From positions 62,001 through 126,000 of the forward strand of contig NZ_JFHL01000002.1 in assembly GCF_003664995.1 (NCBI RefSeq): DNA of 64,000 bases. The letters run 5' to 3'. The translations under genes were made by a program, and so were the position numbers. This DNA is from Mesotoga sp. BH458_6_3_2_1 (lineage in GTDB: Bacteria; Thermotogota; Thermotogae; Petrotogales; Kosmotogaceae). Each line of letters opens with the position of its first letter. Position 1 is the first letter of the stretch. Shown here in pieces: positions 17,228 to 25,181 of this stretch. The notes beneath the pieces were generated by a model, which made no database searches, was not told the DNA's origin, and was given only the letters and a program-made list of their open reading frames with translations.

Positions 17228-17256
17228 ATAATACATATATAAGTCCTTGCTTTCAA
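17228..17256 (-). promoter_or_regulatory. Promoter of argF-arcC
   Basis: TTGAAA (17251-17256), exactly 17 nt, TATTAT (17228-17233) on the minus strand, 31 nt before the argF ATG. A strong sigma-A type promoter. Confidence 0.8.
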
Positions 17257-17359
17257 TTGTGTTTATGGGCGCGAGGAAACGTAGACTAAACCATATCACA
17301 ACAATGCGGTGTTATGCTTTTGTATGCTAAGGTATATTGCCCTAATATGGAGGTGACCT

Positions 17360-18991
17360 TTGTTCAAAGAAAAGTTGGAGAGCACAATGAAGCGCTTGTT
17401 AAAAGAGTTCGGTGTAAAAGAAGAGGAAGTAGATTTTAAGATTGAGATACCTCCCGAAGGGTACGGTGACCTCTCGACCAATGTTGCCTTCATTCTCTCA
17501 AGATCTCTCAAGAGGAGTCCCAGAGAAATCGCTGTTTCGATTTCCGAAAAGCTGCGAAAGGAATCAGATTACAGTAGAGTTGAGGTGGCTGGACCCGGGT
17601 TCATAAACGTCGATTTTTCCATAGATTATCTCTCTTCTGTACTGGCCAAAATCCTTGAAGAGCCAGGCTTCTGGAAGAAACAGGGCGAAGCAAATATTCA
17701 ATTCGAATTTGCCAGTGCCAACCCAACAGGGCCTTTTACTGTTGGCCATGGACGCCAGGCAGTATTCGGCGATGTTTTATGCAGGGTCTTCTCTTCAAGG
17801 GGTTTCAGGGTTCAGAAGGAGATGTACATAAATGATGCGGGTCGACAGATAGGGCTTCTTGGGAGATCTCTGTGGGTAAGGTACAATCAGCTCCTAGGCC
17901 GGGAAGAAGAACTTCCTGAGGATGGTTATCAAGGCGAGTATCTGGTTGAGATTGCGCAAGGACTCGCAAATGAAGTTGGTGATCGCTTCAAAGGGAGCTG
18001 GAACGATGAATCAGAAGTTTTCTTTAAGAAGTATGCGCTTGATAAGATGCTCGAAGACATTTTGGGAACCCTAAAGAGGCTGAGAGTAGACTTTGAAAAT
18101 ATCTTTTATGAGAGTTCTCTTATTGAAGACGGAACGGTTGAATTCGTTATCAAATCTCTGGAAGGTAAGGAGTTGATATACGAATCCGAAGGAGCAAGAT
18201 GGCTGAAGGTATCGAAGTTTGTTGAAGATGATGACAAGGTATTAGTTAGGTCAAATGGTACCAACACTTACTTCATGACAGATATTGCTTACCACTACAA
18301 CAAGCACGAGAGGAAGTTCAAGAAAGTTTTCGATATCTGGGGTGCAGATCACATGGGTCACATACCCAGAATGAAAGCAGCGATGAAAGCGCTCGATATT
18401 GATGATGATTTTTTGAACGTGATTATTCACCAGTATGTAAACCTCAAGAGAGAGGGTGAAGTGGTGAAGATGTCTACAAGAAGAGGGGAGTTCACAACTC
18501 TGGATGAACTAGTTGAAGCCGTGGGAGTGGATTCGACGAGATATTTCTTCGCGATGTTCGATCCTGACACTCACATGCTCTTTGATATAGATCTGGCAAG
18601 GCAGAGGTCGAATGACAATCCTGTTTTTTACGTCCAGTATGCCAACGCAAGAATAAGCAATGTCTTTAGGACTGCAGATGAGAAGAATGTGATGATATCA
18701 ACGAGTTCATTGAAGTTGCTGAATACTAAGGAAGACAGAAAAATCATCAAGCTATTAACCATCTTCCCTGAGATTCTAGATTCTATAGTGACAGACTACA
18801 GGACAAATCGTCTGACTTCTTATCTGGAGGATCTTTCAAGGGCGTTTCATGGATACTACAACAAAAACATCATTGTTGATCCAGAGAACCCGGCTCTTTC
18901 CGGGGCTCGACTGGCAATGTGCAAGGCTCTGCAGAATGTTTTGAAAGCCGGGCTAGATCTACTTGGAGTGGAAGCTCCCGATAGTATGTGA
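17360..18991 (+). CDS. argS: Arginyl-tRNA synthetase
   Basis: 543 aa, usual for bacterial ArgRS. TTG start at 17360 with GGAGGTGA upstream. The N-terminal Add-1 domain recognises the tRNA D-loop; the class I HIGH-type motif is ANPTGPFTVGHGRQ and the KMSKS-type motif VKMSTRRGEF. The C-terminal ~120 residues form the DALR anticodon-binding domain. It charges tRNA-Arg, one of which (CCG) is encoded at 63636. Its last bases overlap rlmD, forming a two-gene unit divergent from argF. Confidence 0.97.
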   Translation: MFKEKLESTMKRLLKEFGVKEEEVDFKIEIPPEGYGDLSTNVAFILSRSLKRSPREIAVSISEKLRKESDYSRVEVAGPGFINVDFSIDYLSSVLAKILEEPGFWKKQGEANIQFEFASANPTGPFTVGHGRQAVFGDVLCRVFSSRGFRVQKEMYINDAGRQIGLLGRSLWVRYNQLLGREEELPEDGYQGEYLVEIAQGLANEVGDRFKGSWNDESEVFFKKYALDKMLEDILGTLKRLRVDFENIFYESSLIEDGTVEFVIKSLEGKELIYESEGARWLKVSKFVEDDDKVLVRSNGTNTYFMTDIAYHYNKHERKFKKVFDIWGADHMGHIPRMKAAMKALDIDDDFLNVIIHQYVNLKREGEVVKMSTRRGEFTTLDELVEAVGVDSTRYFFAMFDPDTHMLFDIDLARQRSNDNPVFYVQYANARISNVFRTADEKNVMISTSSLKLLNTKEDRKIIKLLTIFPEILDSIVTDYRTNRLTSYLEDLSRAFHGYYNKNIIVDPENPALSGARLAMCKALQNVLKAGLDLLGVEAPDSM

Positions 18992-20313
18992 TGGAAGAAC
19001 TGAAGATAGAGAAGCTTATTGCTGGAGGGTACTCTCTTGCCAGAACGAGAGAAGGTAAGGTTGCCTTGCTGGACGGAGGTTACCCCGGGGAAGTGGTTCT
19101 TGCAAGCCGAAGTGAAGGAAAGAACGACTTCCATCTGATGAAGACCGAAAGGATCGTAACTCCCTCAAATGCAAGACGGGAAAGACTATGTACAAGCTTC
19201 CCAGTATGCGGCGGATGCGACTGGCAGACGCTCGAGTATTCTCAACAGCTCCACTGGAAAAGAGAGATTATTCGAGAGCAGTTCAGCAGAGTTGGAAAGA
19301 TCAAAGTTGATGATTTTGAGATTGTTCCCTCTCCGAAAGAAGTGAATTACAGGCTGAAAATGGAATTTGTTTGCTATCAGGGAAAGAAGGGACTCTCCCT
19401 TGGTCTTTACAGGAGAAACAGCAAGTTCCCTGTGAATTGTCGGAATTGTGTCTTGGGCTTGAGAAATTTCGAGAAGACAAGAGCGGTCTTTGAAGATATT
19501 CTAAGAAAGACGTCTCTAAGACCTTACAACAGGGCAAACGGAAAGGGTGAACTTAAGCACCTGATTTTGAGAGGCAATCGAAGTCAGGTTATGGCAATTC
19601 TTGTTACGAAGGGTGAACGACTCCCGGATGAAGACCATATAGTTTATAGCGTAAAGAAAAGACTGAGCGAGGTTTCAACTCTCGTTCATATAATGAACAG
19701 TAATGACAGAGTTGTGATGAGGGGAGTATCAAGAACTCTTTTTGGAGAGGGTATCCTGGAACAGGATCTTTCTGCGAAGAGATTTGAAGTTCCTCCTGTT
19801 GCATTTTTTCAGAATAATCTGGAAGTTACTGAACTGATAGTTCAGCACATAGTGAATGAAATGGGAAAATCGGTCGGTGATTCTCTTCTTGATCTATATA
19901 GCGGTATTGGTACCTTCTCGATCACCATTGGAAATCAGATGAAGAAGGTCACGTCAGTAGAGTCGAATCCCGTTTCGGTAAAGGCACTCAAAGCCAACGC
20001 GAATCTAAATGGAATGTTCGGAATTGATCTCGTTATGAGTGACGTCATAGATTACTTGAAATCAAATGAGAGGCAGTTTTCGACTGTCATTCTAGATCCT
20101 CCAAGAGCTGGCGTGGGTGAAGGTATCAAACTTCTTGAAAAGGCAAGGCCCTCGCGAATCTTCTATGTCTCTTGTGACCCTGCAACTCTCGCAAGAGATG
20201 TTGCAAAGCTAATGGAAGCAGGATTTGAAATTTCATCTATGAAGGCATTTGATATGTTTCCTCAGACATGGCATGTTGAGACTGTTGTCTTGATGTCGAG
20301 GGTAGAGAAGTAA
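18991..20313 (+). CDS. rlmD: 23S rRNA (uracil-5-)-methyltransferase RlmD/RumA type
   Basis: 440 aa from the ATG that shares one base with the argS stop (TGATG). A short TRAM-like N-terminus is followed by a 4Fe-4S cysteine set (CTSFPVCGGC plus CRNC later) and a SAM-binding core: LLDLYSGIGTFSI, DPPRAGVGE and the nucleophile region YVSCDPATLARD. The family makes m5U in 23S rRNA or tRNA; which uridine is targeted (1939, 747 or tRNA U54) cannot be fixed from sequence. Confidence 0.93.
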   Translation: MEELKIEKLIAGGYSLARTREGKVALLDGGYPGEVVLASRSEGKNDFHLMKTERIVTPSNARRERLCTSFPVCGGCDWQTLEYSQQLHWKREIIREQFSRVGKIKVDDFEIVPSPKEVNYRLKMEFVCYQGKKGLSLGLYRRNSKFPVNCRNCVLGLRNFEKTRAVFEDILRKTSLRPYNRANGKGELKHLILRGNRSQVMAILVTKGERLPDEDHIVYSVKKRLSEVSTLVHIMNSNDRVVMRGVSRTLFGEGILEQDLSAKRFEVPPVAFFQNNLEVTELIVQHIVNEMGKSVGDSLLDLYSGIGTFSITIGNQMKKVTSVESNPVSVKALKANANLNGMFGIDLVMSDVIDYLKSNERQFSTVILDPPRAGVGEGIKLLEKARPSRIFYVSCDPATLARDVAKLMEAGFEISSMKAFDMFPQTWHVETVVLMSRVEK

Positions 20314-20344
20314 AAGTGTAGAAATGTATCTATAAAAGGACTTT

Positions 20345-20396
20345 CCGTGATTTGAGTTCCGGTTTCGGCCAGGATGATAATCACGGCTTTTTTTTT
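20345..20396 (+). terminator. Terminator of argS-rlmD
   Basis: CCGTGATT (20345-20352) pairs with AATCACGG (20379-20386), then C and nine T's. The 26-nt loop contains a smaller GC-rich hairpin. This marks the left border of the accessory island. Confidence 0.88.
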
Positions 20397-20519
20397 GCTT
20401 TGTGGGAGCTTATCCAAGATAGCTAAGGTTAAAGGCTGAGTAGACAAGTTGGATGTTGGCTTGGTGAGTTGATAGAATTACTGTGTAACTTCAGATTAGA
20501 TGAATAACAGACTAGAAGA

Positions 20520-20954
20520 CGTTTTATTATTACGTTTCCGCCAGCGATTTACGATTTACGTCACATTCCTGGCTTAGAATTCGGTGGACTTGTGCGGTAT
20601 TCTCCGATTTCCATGGCCATGAACGCGATTGTTATGGCGATTGCCTGTGAATATTATGGAGCGCAGTTTTTCGCTAATGGGGCTACACTGGAAGGAGTAC
20701 TTGAATATCTGGGAACGATCAAACATCCACAGAAAGTTAACGAAAGCTGGAATACGGCCTATCAAGGAAGCAGTGCTTGAGGAAGGCATGAAATATCAAC
20801 AGATTGGGATCTCACAGGAACAAACAGGCACAGTTTTTAGAAACACGGAAATCCCAAATAAATGAAATCGCTCGAATTTTTCGTGTACCTCCACACGTGG
20901 GGGGACGTGGAAATGTCGAACTTTTCTAAAATTGAGGAACAATCCCTTGGGTGA
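20520..20954 (+). pseudogene. Decayed phage portal protein (HK97/phi-105 type)
   Basis: Three frames must be joined to read it. Frame one gives FPPAIYDLRHIPGLEFGGL, RYSPISMAMNA, MAIACEYYGAQFFANGA, ESWNTAYQGSS. After a deletion of a few codons, frame two gives AVLEEGMKYQQIGISQEQ. Frame three gives QFLETRKSQINEIARIFRVPPH, and a last shift gives GDVEMSNFSKIEEQSL. These are in the right order and spacing for the middle-to-C-terminal part of HK97-family portal proteins (PF04860), the ring through which DNA enters the capsid. No other intact phage gene is near. Identification is from memory of the family but the motif series is distinctive. Non-functional. Confidence 0.85.
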
Positions 20955-21259
20955 TACCTGAGGAAAACTTTATATCTTGGACTTGGCTGTTGATTCTTCT
21001 AAGGCCTTGATTGCCTAGTCGCTTGCTTTGCTCGCTTCTTCAATTTTGTCTTCTGTTCTGCGGCAATTTCATATCTGATTGCCATTTGTATCACCCTGAA
21101 ATATTTTGACGCAGTATTGTCAATTGTTAAAGGCTCTTACTGAATGTAAGTAAACATTTCCTCGTATTGGTTCGGGAGTCTCATATTGATTTTTGTAAAA
21201 TTACTGAATTTGAGGGTTTAACCTTGATATCAGGCTTAAAACGTTAATCAGTGAATGAT
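20955..21259. other. Gene-free stretch between portal relic and MarR cassette
   Basis: AT-rich with stops in all frames. The only possible coding trace is a 28-codon minus-strand frame (20999-21085, MAIRYEIAAEQKTKLKKRAK onward) with an SD-like AGGGTGA, probably a fragment rather than a gene. No repeat or RNA structure was recognised. Confidence 0.4.
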
Positions 21260-21289
21260 TTGACAAATAACAGGTACCTGTTGTATAAT
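21260..21289 (+). promoter_or_regulatory. Consensus promoter of the MarR-ABC cassette
   Basis: TTGACA (21260-21265), 18-nt spacer, TATAAT (21284-21289): both hexamers match consensus exactly. The spacer contains the first of two identical operator palindromes. Confidence 0.92.
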
Positions 21290-21317
21290 GTAATTATCAA
21301 ACCAACAGGTACCTGTT
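21269..21317. promoter_or_regulatory. Twin 14-bp operators for the MarR regulator
   Basis: The perfect palindrome AACAGGTACCTGTT occurs twice, at 21269-21282 (between -35 and -10) and 21304-21317 (just before the SD), with centres 35 bp apart. A dimer bound at the first would block RNA polymerase and at the second would block clearance. This is the arrangement of an autorepressed MarR gene whose ligand releases repression. Confidence 0.85.
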
Positions 21318-21337
21318 ACAAAGGAGGATTGATATAT

Positions 21338-21844
21338 TTGAAATCGAAAAACGCAAGTGACAACAATACCAATGAAGCCATGCTGGCTTCCCTGGACCGT
21401 GTCATGCGTCTGTTGCGTCGGCGGCCGGCCAGACGGACGAATCTGGGCAGAGGAGTCTATCGCCTGCTGTCCATGATTCGTGATCGGGAAGGCATATCGA
21501 CGCGGGAACTGGCAACTCTGCTGGAGATCCGACCATCTTCTCTCAACGAGAAACTGATACGTCTGGAAACCGAGCAAATAATCAGTCGGGAGCGGGATCC
21601 TCGGGATCAGCGGGTATTTCTGGTTCGGTTGTTGCCAAGAGGAGAAGCTCACTTAGAGAGGATCCACGCTGAACGCAAGCAGTTCTATAAATCCGTGAGT
21701 CAGATCCTCACCGAGGATGAAGTCAGGGATATGATCGGGCTTGCCAACAAACTAGCTGATGGTATCGAAGCCCTCAGCGATTCGGAGACAGGGCTTCAGG
21801 AATCCGAAGGATGTCACGGGAACGAAGCTAATAGGAGTGAGTGA
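21338..21844 (+). CDS. MarR family transcriptional regulator
   Basis: 168 aa from the TTG at 21338 (AAGGAGG 10 nt upstream); a longer frame from 21251 would cover the promoter and operators. The winged helix is visible: YRLLSMIRDREGISTRELATLLEIRPSSLNEKLIRLETEQ then ISRERDPRDQRVFLV with the D-x-R wing, read here in parts. Codon use is unlike the neighbours (many CGG, CTG, CCG and GC-rich third positions), indicating recent transfer. It lies 6 bp before the ABC exporter and very likely controls it as a drug- or toxin-inducible repressor. Confidence 0.9.
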   Translation: MKSKNASDNNTNEAMLASLDRVMRLLRRRPARRTNLGRGVYRLLSMIRDREGISTRELATLLEIRPSSLNEKLIRLETEQIISRERDPRDQRVFLVRLLPRGEAHLERIHAERKQFYKSVSQILTEDEVRDMIGLANKLADGIEALSDSETGLQESEGCHGNEANRSE

Positions 21845-21850
21845 TCTTTC

Positions 21851-23686
21851 ATGGAACTGAGGCCGGGGATTACCAAGCGGTCTGGATGGAGCTTCCTGTC
21901 AGAGAAAGAAAAGATCAACCGGCCAAAAATCACACGGGAACTCCTTCTGCGCATCGGATCTTACTTAAAACCATACTGGAAGCAAATGCTGCTGGTGGTG
22001 GCGACTATTTTGATGTCGTCGGTCTTGTCTATTATGCCTGCCGTTCTAACAGGTCGGATTATCGACGAAGGACTTATTGGCCGTGATTTGAACTTGCTGG
22101 TCCGCCTGCTTCTGATCTCATTGGCCGTGACTTTGGGAGCTAATCTCATCGGTGTCCTTGAGAGCTACCTCAACACCTGGATCGGACAGCACATCACTTA
22201 CGATATGCGCAACAGCATGTATCGACATCTGCAGTCCATGCCGCACCAGTTTTTCACCACCAACCATCCGGGTGAGATCATCACCCGGATGACCAGCGAT
22301 ATCTCCGGTGTCCAGCAACTAATCACGGGAACTCTGACCGGCATCCTCTCCAATATAATTACCCTAGGCGTGTCTCTGCTGGCCATGTATCAGAAGAACT
22401 GGATTCTTGCCACTATCAGTATCATCATCGTGCCGTTCTTCACGTTGCCCACCAAGCGGGTGGGCAAGGCCCGCTGGAGCCTGACACGGGAAGCTCAGGC
22501 CCGTAACGATGAAGTCAACGGTATCCTGAATGAAACCCTGTCTGTGAGCGGGCAGCTCCTGGTCAAACTGTTCAACCGGGAGGAGGCTGAAATCACCCGT
22601 TACGAAGTGGCCAACCATCAGATGATTCGACTGAACATCCGTGAACGAATGGCCGGCCGTTGGTTCCGTGTCATACTGGGTACCTTTGCCAGCATCGGTC
22701 CCATGCTGATCTATCTGGTGGGAGGATTGCTGATAATCTGATACGGTTCGGATCTGTCGGTGGGCGACATCACGGTATTGGTCGCACTGTTGAGCAGAAT
22801 GTATTCTCCTGTGAATTCACTCATGGGGATCCAGGTGGATTGGATCCGCTCCATGGCGCTGTTTACACGCATCTTTGAGTATTTTGACCTGCCCGTTGAC
22901 ATTGCCAGTGATCCGAATGCCGTAGTGCCGCATTCTGCACAGGGAAATATCAACTTTTCTCACGTTGATTTCGCCTATGAGCCAGACCGGCCGATCCTAA
23001 GGGATGTCAGCTTTTCCCTAGAAAGCGGAAAAAGCATTGCCATTGTGGGTCCCTCCGGATCCGGTAAAAGTACCATCAGCAACTTGATCCCGCGCCTTTA
23101 TGATGTATCGAAAGGTAGTATTACCTTTGACGGTATCGATGTCCGAAAACTCGATCTCGGATGGCTCCGCCAGAATGTTGCCATCGTGACACAGGAGACG
23201 TATCTGTTCAACGGAACCATACGGGACAACCTACTGTATGCAAAGCCGATGGCGATGGAAGATGAACTCGTGTCAGCATGTATCAAGGCGAATATCTACG
23301 ATTTCATCAGCAAGCAGCCCATAGGCTTTGACACTTTGGTTGGAAATCGCGGACTTAAGCTGTCAGGCGGAGAAAAACAGCGCATTTCCATTGCTCGGGC
23401 GCTTCTCAAAGATCCGGCTGTGTTGATCTTCGATGAAGCGACTTCATCATTAGACTCCATTTCCGAACAGCTGATCCAGAAAGCTATCGACCCCCTCATT
23501 TCCACCCGAACCAGCATCATAATAGCTCATCGTCTCTCCACCATTCTGGCGGCTGATGAGATCCTGGTCATGAAAGAAGGGCGTATTGCCGAACGAGGCA
23601 CTCATACTGACTTACTGGAAGCTGGTGGCGGTTACACCGAACTCTATGAAACGCAGTTTTTTGGCGCATTGGAACCAAGGGAGTAG
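21851..23686 (+). pseudogene. ABC multidrug-type exporter (fused TM and ATPase domains) interrupted by one in-frame TGA
   Basis: Read through, it is 611 aa, the normal length of a half-transporter. The N-terminal ~320 residues are an ABC exporter membrane domain (PHQFFTTNHPGEIITRMTSD). The ATPase has Walker A GPSGSGKST, Q-loop TQETYLF, signature LSGGEKQR, Walker B VLIFDEATSSLD and H-loop AHRLS. A TGA at 22739-22741 splits it just after GGLLII, directly before YGSDLSVGDITV, with the frame unchanged. A single TGG-to-TGA change would explain it. All other Trp codons in the gene are TGG, so recoding is unlikely. The second half could restart at GTG 22760 but has no SD. GC-rich and foreign-looking, like the MarR gene. 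Confidence 0.88.
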
Positions 23687-24024
23687 CACACTACCGCATA
23701 ATCAGGCCATATTGAGACGGTCTGTCTACATGAGAGAAGATAGGTACTAATATCAAAGCCTTCATCAAGCGGATAACCAGGGTGTTTTATCCTTTCTAAT
23801 TCTAAAAGATAAACCTATAGTCATTTGAGAGTCTTTGGGATGAGGTTCGGATTGTCATTTGAGAGTCTTTGGGATGAGGTTCAGAGAATACGTAACGATA
23901 GTCTTATAGAGTGGAGAAGTATATGGTCTGCCAAAAGATTGAGAACTATTTGATAACAAGCACCTATAAGATATGAAGATGTCGTCGTAGAGCTCAACCG
24001 ATCCGTTTAGAAGATCTATCAAAA
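23687..24024. other. Gene-free stretch with a duplicated 29-bp segment
   Basis: No intact gene. After the exporter stop the GC content drops back. Contains the 29-bp direct repeat listed separately; the copy at 23854 opens a 32-codon frame (FESLWDEVQRIRND onward) that looks like a protein fragment I cannot place. Confidence 0.45.
23820..23882. repeat. 29-bp direct repeat, two copies
   Basis: The segment beginning GTCATTTGAGAGTC and ending GATGAGGTTC is present identically at 23820-23848 and 23854-23882, with 5 nt between. Two copies with such a short spacer are a tandem duplication scar, not a CRISPR. Confidence 0.9.
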
Positions 24025-24708
24025 GTGATTACGGATCTCGAGAGTGAGATGGACAGAAGTCAAATAGAAAAAGTATTCGATATACTGAGCCAGAATTACC
24101 CGTTGTTCAGCGAACATGACAATGAGTGGATGTCCGACGGAGTGAACAGTACTCCGTTCAAGAACAGTGTTTCGGTAACTCTCTCGACGATGACGCATAC
24201 AAAGAGAGTAATTCGTGCGGCTGTTGAACTTTTTTCTGAGGTTTCGACTCCGCATGAACTAGAACAACTTACCGATGAACATCTTAGGGAGATTTTCAAA
24301 CCTGTCGCTCATTACAGTCGCAAGAAAATAACGCTGAAGGAGATGTGTCGGCAACAGATCGAAAAGCAAGGAGGTAAGGTGCCCCAGTTTAGAGAATAGC
24401 TTCTTGCTTCGAAGGATGTGGCAAGAAAGAGTTTCAACATCCTAATGAACTTCACTTTTGGGGACAGCTCAATAGCGGTTGCACTAATGTTAATAGAGTC
24501 CTTAACCGAAGTGGTATTGTCAGAACAAAAACCCCGCTGAGACTGCTGACCTGGCAAACGAAATGGTTCACGATAAGTACAGGAAACATCACATGAGTGG
24601 TTAATTCAACATGGAATGAAGACTGGCAAAGCAAAGAAGCCAAATCGCATAGGCTGCTGCATATATGAGTCGTTTGAGTGGGACAATATGAACACCACTC
24701 TTATCTGA
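24025..24708 (+). pseudogene. Decayed endonuclease III (nth)
   Basis: The first frame gives 124 aa beginning MITDLESEMDRSQIEKVFDI, with LSTMTHTKRVIRAAVELF, KPVAHYSRKKITLKEMC and GGKVPQFRE. It meets a stop where the parent read RE-ELLA. The same frame continues LLASKDVARKSFNILMNFTF, then shifts to TNVNRVLNRSGIVRTKTP, then to AETADLANEMVHDKYRKHH, then to EWLIQHGMKTGKAKKPN and GCC. This order is that of Nth, the DNA glycosylase/AP lyase for oxidised pyrimidines. The hairpin motif LPGVGRK is degraded to SKDVARK, the catalytic-Asp VDTHV region is destroyed by the frameshift, and the 4Fe-4S cysteines are mostly lost. At least one stop and three shifts: a dead gene. Confidence 0.85.
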
Positions 24709-25114
24709 ACTCATTCATGAATTCGCCAGGTGGCTCCTGCCGTATTCTTTACCGAAGCTGAGCGAAAAGTCTTAAAGCCAAGGAAGATGGCGAATCGCTC
24801 AAATAAGCGTTTTATCGGATGGCCATTTCACAAACCTTCATAGTTCAATTTCCTTGCAAGTTTTTGAAGTATGTTGAGATGGTTTTTACCTCAAAATGAA
24901 CTAACTCAAGATTTTTCGATTTGGGAGAGTCTCTTGCTGAATGTTACGTCTATGAATCCATGTTTTCTGGACAAGAAAGCACTGCACGAATTGTGATAGT
25001 TGATTCGACAACGGGGATCAATGTTAGCACAATTCTAAAGAAAGTCTGATGCATGATTCTCTTTATCAGCATTTGTTTGAGTGACAGCAATATCTTCAGA
25101 TACTCGTATCATTA
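24709..25114. other. Gene-free stretch before the TPM/pspA genes
   Basis: No recognisable gene. A 49-codon open frame at 24900-25049 (LGESLAECYVYESMFSGQ, then ARIVIVDSTTGINVSTILKK, stop TGA) has protein-like composition but no start or SD and is probably the 3' scrap of a lost gene. Confidence 0.4.
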
Positions 25115-25144
25115 TACACATTTCTCAGCCCTTTGGCCTATAAT
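25115..25144 (+). promoter_or_regulatory. Promoter of the TPM-like/pspA pair
   Basis: TACACA (25115-25120), 18 nt, TATAAT (25139-25144), 38 nt before the start codon. Confidence 0.55.
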
Positions 25145-25181
25145 TAGCAGAGAGGATTCCTTACCCGAAAGGAGATAAGCA

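Noticed and set aside
20629-20865. Plus-strand 78-codon frame as its own gene
   Set aside because: Its end is one of the broken frames of the portal relic.
22739-22741. TGA as selenocysteine or as a recoded Trp
   Set aside because: The site lies in a membrane domain with no redox role, no SECIS-like hairpin is evident just after it, and other genes use TGA as stop and TGG for Trp.
23820-23882. Possible CRISPR
   Set aside because: Only two 29-bp copies with a 5-nt gap and no cas genes.
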